Part shown: one piece after another, positions 43,621 through 52,446 of the stretch
How positions within the stretch are numbered: position 1 is the first letter of the stretch
Layout of the letters: each line of letters starts with the position of its first letter
Assembly: GCA_049509635.1 (NCBI GenBank)
Contig: JBEKZS010000002.1
Coordinates: forward strand, 1 to 64,000
Source of the DNA: Roseiarcus sp049509635
GTDB taxonomy: Bacteria > Pseudomonadota > Alphaproteobacteria > Rhizobiales > Beijerinckiaceae
Length of the DNA stretch: 64,000 nt
Direction of reading: 5' to 3'
The notes under the pieces: generated by a model
Database searches by the model: none
What the model saw: only the letters and a program-made list of their open reading frames with translations
What the model was told of the DNA's origin: nothing
Program-made: the position numbers and the translations under genes

Positions 43621-45516
43621 TCAGGCGGCCCGCCACATTGCGCACAGGCGGGCGAACGAGCCCGCCATCTGCTCGACGGCAGCGGAATCGTCGATCGCGC
43701 CGGCCAGCCAGGCGCGCGCCGGCTCGGCGAAAATGGTGCGCCCGACCGCGAAGCCCTTCACCTGCGGGCAGCCGCGTGCGATCGCGAACGAAGCCGCCAG
43801 TTGGTCCTCGCTCGCTTCGAGCCCCAGCAGCACGATGCCGCGGCACCAGCGATCGCTGGCGGCGATCGCGTCGGCGATGTTGCTCCACGCCGCAGCATTC
43901 GCCTGGCTCTCGAGCTTCCACCAGTCGGGCTTGATGCCGATCTCATAGAGCCGCGACACGACGCGGGCGACCGTGGATTCGTCGATCGGGCCGTGCTTGC
44001 CGGCGATGATCTCGACCAGCAGTTCGCGCCCGATCGTCCGCGCCGCGTCGTAGAGGCGCAGGAGCTCGCGCTCCTGCCGCGCCTTCATCTCGGCCGCATC
44101 GTCGGGATGGTAGAAGCACAGGCACTTGATCGTGTGGCCGACCGGCCATTCGATCAGTTTCGCGCCGAGCGAGCCGCCAAATTCGAAATCGAGCGGGCGC
44201 GAACCCGGCTCCTCGACCGGACGGCCGATCCAGAAGCCGTGGTCCGCCGCGCGGAACAAAGCCTCGCGGCCATATTTTCCGTCGAGCAGCATGCCGAAGC
44301 CCGGCCGCCCGGCGGCGACCGCCGCGGCGGCGTCGACGGCGAGCCGCTTGAACGCGCCGATGCGCGCGCGCGGCGCGCCGACCTCGTCGGCGATGCTCTC
44401 GAGCTGGGCGCGATGGTCGATCGCGAGGGCCATCAGCTGCGGCGGCTGCATCGCGCGCGTCGTCGCCCAGTGGATGTGGCCCAGCGCGGAATCGTGGCGC
44501 AGCGCGCGATGCGGCGAGCCGTGATCGAGAAAATGGCGAAGCTCGGGAAACGTCGGATATTCGGCCGAGCACAGCAGCCGGGAGACCGCGAAGGCGCCGC
44601 CGGCGTTGGCGAAGGCGCAGCAGGTCTCGATCGGCTCGTCGCGCAGCCAGCCGCGCAGGAAGCCGGACATGAAGGCGTCGCCGGCCCCCAGCACATTATA
44701 GACCTCGACCGGGAAGCCCGGCCCCTTCAGCCCATCCTCGATCGAATCGGGGATCGCGCCGGGAAACACGACGCAGCCCATCGGCCCGCGCTTCATCACG
44801 ATCGTCGCGCCGCTCAGCGCGCGCACCGCGCGCAGGGCGCCGTGGGCGTCGTCGGCGCCGCCGGCGATCATCAGCTCCTCCTCGGTGCCGACGATGAGAT
44901 CGCACAAGGGGAGAATTTTCTGGAGCCGCGCCGAAACGTCGGCCGACTTGATGTAGCGCTCCTCGCCGGCGCCATGGCCGGCGAGCCCCCACAGATTGGG
45001 CCGGTAGTCGATGTCGAAGGCGACTCTTCGGCCGTGCTTGCGCGCGAAGGCGATCGCGAGCGACTGCGCCGCCGCGCTCTCCGCCTTCGCGAAATGCGTG
45101 CCGGTGACGACGATCGCCCGCGCGCTCGAAACGAAGGCCTCGTCGATATCGCTCTCGTCGAGCGCGCTGTCGGCGCAATTGTCGCGGTAGAAGATCAGCG
45201 GAAAGGTCTTGTCGTCGCGGATGCCGAGGATGACCAGCGAGGTGAGGCGGCGCGGATCGGTGTGGATGCCGGCGGTGGCGACGCCCTCGCGCGCGCATTG
45301 CTCGCGGATGTAGCGGCCCATGTGCTCGTCGCCGACCCGGGTGATGAGGCCGCTCTTCAGGCCGAGCCGCGCGGTGCCGATCGCGATGTTGGTCGGACAG
45401 CCGCCGACCGCCTTGGAAAAGCTCGCCATGTCCTCCAGCCGGCCGCCGACCTGGGCGCCGTAGAGGTCGACCGACGAGCGGCCGATGGTGATGACGTCGA
45501 GGGTCGGCTCGGACAC
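43621..45516 (-). CDS. iolC: Bifunctional 5-dehydro-2-deoxygluconokinase / DUF2090 aldolase-like domain
   Basis: A 631-residue fusion. Residues about 1-325 form a PfkB kinase (VDLYGAQVGGRLEDMASFSKAVGGCPTNIAIGTARLG, DIDYRPNLWG, and the catalytic GAGDAFMSGFLRGWL) that phosphorylates 2-deoxy-5-keto-gluconate. Residues about 345-630 are a DUF2090 domain with an aldolase-like barrel (MALAIDHRAQLE, GMLLDGKYG, LLVEIIAGKHG, KPDWWKLE, GIVLLGLEASEDQLAASF), proposed to perform the following aldol cleavage to malonic semialdehyde and dihydroxyacetone phosphate. GTG 45516 is preferred over TTG 45525 because AGGGA is then well spaced. The preceding SDR gene ends 76 nt upstream. Confidence 0.94.
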   Translation of the reverse strand: MSEPTLDVITIGRSSVDLYGAQVGGRLEDMASFSKAVGGCPTNIAIGTARLGLKSGLITRVGDEHMGRYIREQCAREGVATAGIHTDPRRLTSLVILGIRDDKTFPLIFYRDNCADSALDESDIDEAFVSSARAIVVTGTHFAKAESAAAQSLAIAFARKHGRRVAFDIDYRPNLWGLAGHGAGEERYIKSADVSARLQKILPLCDLIVGTEEELMIAGGADDAHGALRAVRALSGATIVMKRGPMGCVVFPGAIPDSIEDGLKGPGFPVEVYNVLGAGDAFMSGFLRGWLRDEPIETCCAFANAGGAFAVSRLLCSAEYPTFPELRHFLDHGSPHRALRHDSALGHIHWATTRAMQPPQLMALAIDHRAQLESIADEVGAPRARIGAFKRLAVDAAAAVAAGRPGFGMLLDGKYGREALFRAADHGFWIGRPVEEPGSRPLDFEFGGSLGAKLIEWPVGHTIKCLCFYHPDDAAEMKARQERELLRLYDAARTIGRELLVEIIAGKHGPIDESTVARVVSRLYEIGIKPDWWKLESQANAAAWSNIADAIAASDRWCRGIVLLGLEASEDQLAASFAIARGCPQVKGFAVGRTIFAEPARAWLAGAIDDSAAVEQMAGSFARLCAMWRAA

Positions 45517-45592
45517 GCGCGGCAATCCCTGGTCTGAGGCGGCTCAGCGGCGAAACGAGCGCGGGGGCCCCGCGCGCGTCAGGGCCGCGCCT

Positions 45593-46429
45593 TCACGGCT
45601 CGATCGGCGGATCGCTGACGCCGACGATCGTCTGGTCGAAATCGACGTTCGAACCGGTCATCAGCCCCGATTCGTCGGAGGCGAGATAGGCGCAGGCGCG
45701 CGCGACCTCGGCGGGATCGATGAGGCGGCCGAACGGGCGCGACTTGACCGCCTCGTCGAGCCAGCCGTCCTTGGCCCCGTGATAGGTCTTCATGATGCGG
45801 TCCTCGCCCGGCGTCGCCATCCAGCCGATGTTGAGGCCGTTGACCCGGATGCGGAATTTTATCAGGGAATGGGCGACGTTGCGGGTCAGCGTCGCCAGCG
45901 CGCCCTTCGACGAGCAATAGGCGGTGATGAACGGCTGGCCGCCATGGGCCGACATCGACTGGATGTTGACGATCGCGCCGGCGATCTTCTCGCGGCGCAT
46001 GATTTTCGCCGTCTCCTGGATGAGGAAGAACGGCGCGCGCACGTTGACGTTGAAAATCTCGTCGAACCGCGCTTCTGTCGTGTCGAATATGTCGCCGCGG
46101 TCGGTGAGGCCGGCGGCGTTGACCAGCGCATCGACGCGCCCGAACCGGCGGTCGGCTTCGGCGATCACCGCGCGGCAATCGGCGACATTGGCGAGATCGG
46201 CCGGCACGAACACGGTCGGACAGCCGGTCGCCTCGATCTCGGCGGCGACCCGCGCGCCATTGGTCGCGTTGCGTCCGCAGATGACGAGCCCGGCCGCGCC
46301 GCGCGCCGCGAACAGCCGGGCGATCGCTTCGCCGACGCCCTGGGTGCCGCCGGTGACGACCGCGATCTTGCCGTTCAGATTGGCTGGCCCGTGATAGTCC
46401 GCGCGTCGCGCGCTGGAACTGCTCGCCAT
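45593..46429 (-). CDS. SDR family oxidoreductase of the inositol cluster
   Basis: A 278-residue short-chain dehydrogenase. It shows the cofactor motif AVVTGGTQGVGEAIARLF, the NAAG-type VNAAGLTDRGD, catalytic Ser in VNIQSMSAHGG and Y-x-x-x-K in AYCSSKGALATL; GRFGRVDALV and RPFGRLIDPAEVARACAYLAS are also typical. Being first in the minus-strand operon before iolC-D-E-B suggests a role on an inositol isomer or an inosose, but the substrate cannot be read. ATG 46429 follows GGAAACG; the open frame to 46549 lacks similarity. It starts 373 nt from the divergent iolG. Confidence 0.9.
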   Translation of the reverse strand: MASSSSARRADYHGPANLNGKIAVVTGGTQGVGEAIARLFAARGAAGLVICGRNATNGARVAAEIEATGCPTVFVPADLANVADCRAVIAEADRRFGRVDALVNAAGLTDRGDIFDTTEARFDEIFNVNVRAPFFLIQETAKIMRREKIAGAIVNIQSMSAHGGQPFITAYCSSKGALATLTRNVAHSLIKFRIRVNGLNIGWMATPGEDRIMKTYHGAKDGWLDEAVKSRPFGRLIDPAEVARACAYLASDESGLMTGSNVDFDQTIVGVSDPPIEP

Positions 46430-46802
46430 GTCGTTTCCTCGTCTCTGTCGGCGCTCGATCGACGTCCGTTCGCCGTGCGCGCGCGGTTCGTGGCGTGCGC
46501 AAAATAAGGGCGGGACCAAATCAGCATCGCGTCGGGAATAATGAAACAAAAATTCTATTCACAAGTCAAGATAGAATGTGTATTCGTTTTTCGACGCGCG
46601 AAACAGCGAGAGGCCAAGGGACACCAATTCTAAAGGTACGGGTAGCCCCTCTCCCGCTCGCGGGAGACGGGTTCGGGTGAGGGCCGGCCGTAGGGCGGAA
46701 AACCGATGGAAAGCCCTCATCCGGCGCTTCGCGCCACCTTCTCCCGCAAGAGCGGAGAAGGGCTTTCCGCGCTTTCAGAATTGCTGGCCAAGGGAGGACG
46801 CC
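46430..46802. promoter_or_regulatory. Divergent control region of the inositol genes
   Basis: The 373 bp between the divergent SDR-iolCDEB operon and iolG hold a sharply A/T-rich core (about 46498-46640) and then a palindromic element (46646-46768). Within the core, GAA-TGTGTA-TTC at 46574-46585 is a GAA-N6-TTC palindrome, the centre of the GGAA-N6-TTCC core I recall for rhizobial IolR (RpiR family). A longer imperfect palindrome GAATA...TATTC spans about 46537-46560. No iolR gene is in the window. Promoter elements were not assigned. Confidence 0.45.
46646..46768. repeat. REP-like intergenic palindromic element
   Basis: CCCCTCTCCCGCTCGCGGGAGA followed by GGTTCGGGTGAGGG, then GGAAAGCCC (46708-46716), CCCTCATCCGGCGC, CACCTTCTCCCGC, GCGGAGAAGGG and GGGCTTTCC (46760-46768). 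The GGAAAGCCC/GGGCTTTCC arms are exact complements and each half also folds on itself. This is the style of the extragenic palindromes widespread in alphaproteobacterial genomes. It sits just before iolG. Confidence 0.7.
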
Positions 46803-47789
46803 ATGAGGTTCGGGATCATCGGGGCGGGACGGATCGGCAAGATCCATGCGGGCAATGTCGCGGCGCGCAAGGATTGCGAAGTCCGCCTGATCGCCGACGC
46901 CGACCCCGCCGCCGCCAGGGCGCTCGCCGAGGCGACCGGCGGCCGGGTGGCGGAGATCGACGCGATCCTCGCCTCGGCCGAAATCGACGCCATCGCGATC
47001 TGCGCGCCGACCGACATGCACGCCGATCTCATCGAGCGCGCCGCGCGCGCGAAGAAGGCGATCTTCTGCGAAAAGCCGGTCGACCTCGACGCGGCGCGCG
47101 TGCGCGCCTGCCTCGACGTGGTCACGCAGACCGGCGCCAGGCTGATGGTCGGCTTCAACCGGCGCTTCGATCCCAATTTCGCCGCGCTGCAGAAGCGGCT
47201 GCGGGACGGCGCGATCGGCGCGCTCGAGATCGTCGCGATCACCTCGCGCGATCCCGGCCCGCCGCCGGTCTCCTACATCGCGCGCTCGGGCGGGCTGTTC
47301 CGCGACATGATGATCCACGACTTCGACATGGCGCGGTTCCTGCTCGGCGAGGAGCCGGTCGCGGTCAGCGCGATGGGCTCGGCGCTGGTCGACAAGGCGA
47401 TCGGCGAGGCGGGCGACGTCGACACCGCGGTCGTCATCATGGAGACCAAGTCGGGCAAGGTCGCGCAGATCTCCAATTCGCGCCGCGCCGCCTATGGCTA
47501 CGACCAGCGCGTCGAGGTCCACGGCTCCAAGGGCATGATCCGCGCCGACAACATCCGCGAGACCTCGGTGGAATTCGCCGGCGCCCAGGGCTTCGTCTCC
47601 GACAAGGCGCTCGACTTCTTCCTCGAGCGCTACGCCGCCGCCTATCGCGACGAACTCGACGCCTTCGTCAAGGCGGTGACGGCGGGCGTCGCGCCGCGGC
47701 CGAGCGGCGAGGACGGCCTGCGCGCCAATCTGCTCGCCGACGCGGCGAATCTCTCCTGGCGCACCAAGCAGCGCGTCGCGGTCGGCTGA
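46803..47789 (+). CDS. iolG: Inositol 2-dehydrogenase
   Basis: A 328-residue Gfo/Idh/MocA-family dehydrogenase that oxidises myo-inositol to scyllo-inosose with NAD+. It has the Rossmann start FGIIGAGRIGKIHAGNVA, the catalytic Lys in FCEKPVDLD, GFNRRFDPNF, and the active-site segment GGLFRDMMIHDFDMARFLLGEEP with Asp and His. The last block, YAAAYRDELDAFVKAV, is family-typical. ATG 46803 follows GGGAGGA. Its position divergent from SDR-iolCDEB supports inositol as substrate over related sugar dehydrogenases. Confidence 0.94.
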   Translation: MRFGIIGAGRIGKIHAGNVAARKDCEVRLIADADPAAARALAEATGGRVAEIDAILASAEIDAIAICAPTDMHADLIERAARAKKAIFCEKPVDLDAARVRACLDVVTQTGARLMVGFNRRFDPNFAALQKRLRDGAIGALEIVAITSRDPGPPPVSYIARSGGLFRDMMIHDFDMARFLLGEEPVAVSAMGSALVDKAIGEAGDVDTAVVIMETKSGKVAQISNSRRAAYGYDQRVEVHGSKGMIRADNIRETSVEFAGAQGFVSDKALDFFLERYAAAYRDELDAFVKAVTAGVAPRPSGEDGLRANLLADAANLSWRTKQRVAVG

Positions 47790-47901
47790 GGGGAGCGCTG
47801 GACTTCCCGGCTGAATTTGGCGACAAGCCCCGGCGCTCGCCGCGCCGGCGCCGCCCCTCGCCGGCGGACCGGCGCCGTCCTTCCTCCGGCAAGGCCCCTC
47901 G

Positions 47902-49155
47902 ATGCGTCGTTTCTCGCTCGCAACCCTGCTCGCGCAGGCGGCCGGCGGCCACCGCGGCTGGGGGCGGCAGTGGCGCGATCCCGCGCCGAAGGGTTCCTAC
48001 GACATCGTGATCGTCGGCGCCGGCGGCCACGGCCTGGCGACCGCCTATTACCTCGCCTCGGTCCACGGGATCACGGATGTCGCCGTGATCGAGAAAGGCT
48101 GGCTCGGCGGCGGCAACACCGGGCGCAACACCACGATCATCCGCTCCAACTACCTCTACGACGAGAGCGCGGCGCTCTACGAACACGCCATGAAACTGTG
48201 GGAAGGGCTTTCGCAGGCGCTCAACTACAACGTGATGTTCTCGCAGCGCGGCGTGATGATGCTCGCCCACAATCTGCACGACGTCATGAGCTTCAAGCGC
48301 CACATCTACGCCAACCGGCTCAACGGCGTCGACAATGAATGGCTGAGCGCCGAGGAGGCGAAGGCGTTCTGCCCGCCGCTCAACATCGCCAAGTCGATCC
48401 GCTATCCCGTGCTCGGCGCGGCGCTGCAGCGTCGCGGCGGCACCGCGCGCCACGATGCGGTCGCCTGGGGCTATGCGCGCGCCGCCGACGCGCGCGGCGT
48501 CGACATCATCCAGAACTGCGCGGTGACCGGCGTCCGGCGCGGCGCCGACGGCGCGGTCGCCGGCGTCGAGACGACGCGCGGCTTCATCGGCGCCCGCCGC
48601 GTCGGCGTGGTCGCGGCGGGCAGCACCAGCCTGGTCATGGCGATGGCGGGCGTGCGGATGCCGCTCGAGAGCTATCCCTTGCAGGCGCTCGTCTCCGAGC
48701 CGGTCAAGCCGGTGTTTCCCTGCGTGGTCATGTCCAATGCGGTGCACGCCTATATGTCGCAGTCGGACAAGGGCGAACTGGTGATCGGCGCCGGCACCGA
48801 CCAGTACATTTCCTACAGCCAGCAGGGCGGCCTGCACATCACCACCCATACGCTCGACGCGATCTGCGAAATGTTCCCGCAGTTCACCCGCATGCGCATG
48901 CTGCGCGCCTGGGGCGGCATCGTCGACGTCACGCCCGACCGCTCGCCGATCATCGGCAGGACGCCGGTCGAGGGTCTCTACGTGAATTGCGGCTGGGGCA
49001 CCGGCGGGTTCAAGGCGACGCCGGGCTCGGGCCATGTGTTCGCCCATACGCTGGCGACCGGCGAGCCGCATGCGATCAACGCGCCGTTCGCGCTCGACCG
49101 CTTCCGCACCGGCCGGCTGATCGACGAGGCGGCCGCCGCCGCCGTCGCGCATTGA
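47902..49155 (+). CDS. soxB: Sarcosine oxidase subunit beta
   Basis: A 417-residue FAD/FMN-binding beta subunit of heterotetrameric sarcosine oxidase, which oxidatively demethylates sarcosine to glycine. The ADP-binding motif is DIVIVGAGGHGLATAYYLA, with GNTGRNTTIIRSNYLYDESAALYEHAMKLWE (the FMN-attachment His is replaced in wording but the GRNT..IRSNY block is the family hallmark), and GGIVDVTPDRSPIIGRTPVEGLYVNCGWGTGGFKATPGSG. Length is typical (about 415). It opens the operon soxB-D-A-G, 112 nt after iolG. Confidence 0.96.
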   Translation: MRRFSLATLLAQAAGGHRGWGRQWRDPAPKGSYDIVIVGAGGHGLATAYYLASVHGITDVAVIEKGWLGGGNTGRNTTIIRSNYLYDESAALYEHAMKLWEGLSQALNYNVMFSQRGVMMLAHNLHDVMSFKRHIYANRLNGVDNEWLSAEEAKAFCPPLNIAKSIRYPVLGAALQRRGGTARHDAVAWGYARAADARGVDIIQNCAVTGVRRGADGAVAGVETTRGFIGARRVGVVAAGSTSLVMAMAGVRMPLESYPLQALVSEPVKPVFPCVVMSNAVHAYMSQSDKGELVIGAGTDQYISYSQQGGLHITTHTLDAICEMFPQFTRMRMLRAWGGIVDVTPDRSPIIGRTPVEGLYVNCGWGTGGFKATPGSGHVFAHTLATGEPHAINAPFALDRFRTGRLIDEAAAAAVAH

Positions 49156-49162
49156 GGGCGCC

Positions 49163-49462
49163 ATGCTGCTGATCGACTGCCCCTGGTGCGGCCCGCGCGC
49201 GGAGATCGAGTTCCGCTGCGGCGGCGAGGCCCATATCGCGCGGCCCGAACGGCCCGCCGAAATGGACGACGCGGCCTGGGCCGAATTCCTGTTCGCCCGC
49301 ACCAATCCGAGGGGCCTCCACGCCGAGCGCTGGAACCACCAGCACGGCTGCCAGCGCTGGTTCAACGCGCTGCGCGACACGCTCAGCGACGCCTTCGTCG
49401 AGACCTACCCGATCGGGACCCGGCCCGTGCATTCTGCCGGCCGGCCGGAGTCGCGGCCGTGA
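49163..49462 (+). CDS. soxD: Sarcosine oxidase subunit delta
   Basis: A 99-residue zinc-binding subunit. The Zn ligands are visible in LIDCPWCGPRAE and the HQHGCQRWFNALRDT segment, with Trp/Arg-rich middle FLFARTNPRGLHAERW. Length fits SoxD (about 95-100). It starts 7 nt after soxB, and its TGA overlaps the GTG start of soxA (GTGA, 49459-49462). Confidence 0.95.
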   Translation: MLLIDCPWCGPRAEIEFRCGGEAHIARPERPAEMDDAAWAEFLFARTNPRGLHAERWNHQHGCQRWFNALRDTLSDAFVETYPIGTRPVHSAGRPESRP

Positions 49463-52446
49463 CCCAGCCGTTTCGCCTCCCCGCGGGCGGCCGGATCGAC
49501 CGCGCCGCGCCGCTCCGCGTCAGCTTCAACGGCCGCCGGCTTTCGGGTTTCGCCGGCGACACGCTCGCCTCGATCCTCCTCGCCCATGGCGAGCATTTCG
49601 TCGCGCGCTCGTTCAAATACCATCGCCCGCGCGGCCTGCTCTCGCACGGATCGGACGAGCCGAACGCGCTGCTGTCGATCGACCGCGGACCCGACCGCGT
49701 CGATCCCAACAATCGCGCGAGCGTGGTCGAGGCGCGCGACGGCCTCGTCGCGCATTCGCAGAACCACTGGCCCTCGCTCGGCTTCGACATCGGCGCGGTC
49801 AACGACCTGCTTTGGCCGGTCTTCGTCGCCGGCTTCTACTACAAGACCTTCATGTGGCCGCCCTCGTTCTGGGAACGCGTCTACGAACCGGCGATCCGCG
49901 CCGCCGCCGGCCTCGGCCGGGCGCCCGCGACGCCCGATCCCGATCGCTACGCCAACCGCTTCGCCCATTGCGATCTGCTGATCGTCGGCGCGGGGCCGGC
50001 AGGCCTCGCCGCCGCGCTCGCCGCGGCGCCGACGGGCAGGCGCATCATCCTCGCCGACGAAGGCGCCGAGCCCGGCGGCGCGCTGCTGCACGAGCTGACC
50101 GCGACGATCGACGGCGCGACGCCTGCGCGCTGGCTCGCCGACACGCTGACGGCGCTGCGCGGCTGCGCCAATGTCACGATCCTGCCGCGCACGACCGCAT
50201 TCGGCTACTACAACCATAATGCCGTCGCGCTGGTCGAGCGCCTGACCGACCATCTCGCCGGGCCGCCGGCGGACCGCGCGCGCGAGCGCGTCTGGCAGGT
50301 CCGCGCCGGCGCGGTCGTGCTCGCCACCGGCTCGCATGAGCGCCCGCTGGTGTTCGCCGACAATGACCGGCCCGGGATCATGCTCGCCGACAGCCTGCGC
50401 GCTTTCGTCAATCGCTGGGCGGTCGCGCCGGGACGGCGGATCGTGGTCGCGACCAGTGGCGCTTCGGCCTATCGGGCGGCCGCGGACGCCAGAGCGGCGG
50501 GCCTCGGGGTGACGCTCGTCGACCTGCGCCCGGAGGCCGATTGCGCGGCCGACGCCGGCGCGCTGCGCGCGCTCGGCTGCGAGGTGCTCAGCGGACATAC
50601 CGTAGTCGGCGCCAGGGGCCGCAAGCGCGTGACCGGCCTCGTCGTCGCGCCGGTCGACGCGGCGGGCAGGGTCGGCGCGCGCCGCACGCTCGCCTGCGAC
50701 TGCGTCGGGCTCTCCGGCGGCTGGACGCCGGCGGTCCATCTGTTCTCGCAATCGCGGGGAACGCTGCGTTTCGAGCCGGCGATCGACGCCTTCGTGCCGG
50801 ATCGCGCCGCGCAGGCGGTCCGTTCGGCCGGCGCCGCGAAGGGAACCTATGATCTCGCCGCCTGCCTCGCCGAGGGTTTCGCCGCGGGCGCTTCGGCGGC
50901 GGGCGCCCCGGCGATGCGCGCCTTCGCCGCCCCGCCGTCGGGCGCCGGCTTCCAGCCGGTGCGCGTGATGCCGAGCGACGTCGACCCCGGCCATGTCCGC
51001 GCCTTCGTCGATTTCCAGAACGACGTCACCGCCAAGGATCTGAAGCTCGCGATCAGCGAGGGCTTCGAATCGGTCGAGCACCTCAAGCGCTACACCACGA
51101 CCGGCATGGCGACCGACCAGGGCAAGACCTCCAACATGAACGCGCTCGGCCTGCTCGCCGGCGCGCTCGACAAGCCGATTCCCGCGGTCGGGACGACGAC
51201 GTTCCGGCCGCCCTATACGCCGGTCAGCTTCGGCGCCCTGGTCGGCCTCGCGCGCGGCGCGCTGTTCGATCCCATCCGCACGACCCCGATCGACGGCTGG
51301 GCGAAGGCGCAAGGCGCGACCTTCGAGAATGTCTCGCTGTGGCGGCGCGCCTGGTACTTTCCCCGGCCGGGCGAGGACGAAGCCGCGGCGGTGGCGCGCG
51401 AATGCAAGGCGGTGCGCGAATCGGTCGGCCTGTTCGACGGCTCGACGCTCGGCAAGATCGAGGTCGTCGGCCCCGACGCCGCCGAGTTCATGAACCGGCT
51501 CTACGTCAACGCCTGGACCAGGCTCGAACCCGGCCGCTGCCGCTACGGGCTGATGCTGAAGGAGGACGGCTACATCCTCGACGACGGCGTCGTCGCCCGT
51601 CTGGCGCCCGACCGCTTCCACGTGACGACGACGACCGGCGGCGCCGCGCGGGTTCTCAACCACATGGAGGACTATCTGCAGACCGAATGGCCCGATCTCG
51701 AGGTGTTCCTGACGTCGATAACGGAGCAATGGGCTGTGATCGCCGTGCAGGGCCCGAGGGCGCGCGAGGTCATCGCGCCGCTGGTCGAGGGCGTCGATCT
51801 CTCGCCGGCCGCGCTCCCGCACATGGCCGTGCGCGTCTGCCGGATCCTCGGCGTCCCCTGCCGGCTGTTCCGCGTCTCGTTCACCGGGGAGGTCGGCTAC
51901 GAGATCAACGTGCCCGCCGACTTCGGCGCGAGCGTCTGGGCGGAAATTCACGAGCGCGGGCGGGCGTTCGGAATCACGCCCTACGGCACCCAGGCGATGC
52001 ATGTGCTGCGCGCGGAGAAGGGTTTCATCATCGTCGGCCAGGAGACCGACGGCACGGTGACGCCCGACGATGTCGGCCTCGGCGGCATGATCGCCAAAGC
52101 CAAGCCCGATTTCGTCGGCAAGCGCTCGCTCGCGCGGCCCGACCTGACTGCGCCAGGGCGCAAGCAGCTCGTCGGGCTGCTGACCGCCGATCCCGGAATC
52201 GTGCTCGACGAGGGCGCGCAGATCGTCGCCGACCCCGCCCATGCGATTCCCGTCCCGATGCTCGGCCATGTCACGTCGAGCTACTGGAGCGCCAATTGCG
52301 GGCGCTCGATCGCGCTCGCGCTGGTCAAGGACGGCCGGGCGCTGGCGGGGCGCAGGCTGCACGCGACGACGCCGGCCGGCTTCGCCGAAGTCACGGTCGG
52401 CGCCCCGGTCTTCCTCGACGCCAAGGGGGAGCGCGTCCATGGCTGA
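49459..52446 (+). CDS. soxA: Sarcosine oxidase subunit alpha
   Basis: A 995-residue alpha subunit. The N-terminal ferredoxin-like part has LRVSFNGRRLSGFAGDTLASILLAHG and SFKYHRPRGLLSHGSDEPNAL; the NAD-binding domain DLLIVGAGPAGLAAALAAA and VLATGSHERPLVFADNDRPGIM; the C-terminal folate-binding (GcvT-like) half from about residue 600 includes MNRLYVNAWTRLEPGRCRYGLMLKEDG, FRVSFTGEVGYEINVP and VGQETDGTVTPDDVGLGGMI. It transfers the methyl group to tetrahydrofolate as methylene-THF. GTG 49459 begins the domain; earlier in-frame starts lie in soxD antiphase sequence. Its stop overlaps soxG by 8 bp. Confidence 0.96.
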   Translation: MTQPFRLPAGGRIDRAAPLRVSFNGRRLSGFAGDTLASILLAHGEHFVARSFKYHRPRGLLSHGSDEPNALLSIDRGPDRVDPNNRASVVEARDGLVAHSQNHWPSLGFDIGAVNDLLWPVFVAGFYYKTFMWPPSFWERVYEPAIRAAAGLGRAPATPDPDRYANRFAHCDLLIVGAGPAGLAAALAAAPTGRRIILADEGAEPGGALLHELTATIDGATPARWLADTLTALRGCANVTILPRTTAFGYYNHNAVALVERLTDHLAGPPADRARERVWQVRAGAVVLATGSHERPLVFADNDRPGIMLADSLRAFVNRWAVAPGRRIVVATSGASAYRAAADARAAGLGVTLVDLRPEADCAADAGALRALGCEVLSGHTVVGARGRKRVTGLVVAPVDAAGRVGARRTLACDCVGLSGGWTPAVHLFSQSRGTLRFEPAIDAFVPDRAAQAVRSAGAAKGTYDLAACLAEGFAAGASAAGAPAMRAFAAPPSGAGFQPVRVMPSDVDPGHVRAFVDFQNDVTAKDLKLAISEGFESVEHLKRYTTTGMATDQGKTSNMNALGLLAGALDKPIPAVGTTTFRPPYTPVSFGALVGLARGALFDPIRTTPIDGWAKAQGATFENVSLWRRAWYFPRPGEDEAAAVARECKAVRESVGLFDGSTLGKIEVVGPDAAEFMNRLYVNAWTRLEPGRCRYGLMLKEDGYILDDGVVARLAPDRFHVTTTTGGAARVLNHMEDYLQTEWPDLEVFLTSITEQWAVIAVQGPRAREVIAPLVEGVDLSPAALPHMAVRVCRILGVPCRLFRVSFTGEVGYEINVPADFGASVWAEIHERGRAFGITPYGTQAMHVLRAEKGFIIVGQETDGTVTPDDVGLGGMIAKAKPDFVGKRSLARPDLTAPGRKQLVGLLTADPGIVLDEGAQIVADPAHAIPVPMLGHVTSSYWSANCGRSIALALVKDGRALAGRRLHATTPAGFAEVTVGAPVFLDAKGERVHG

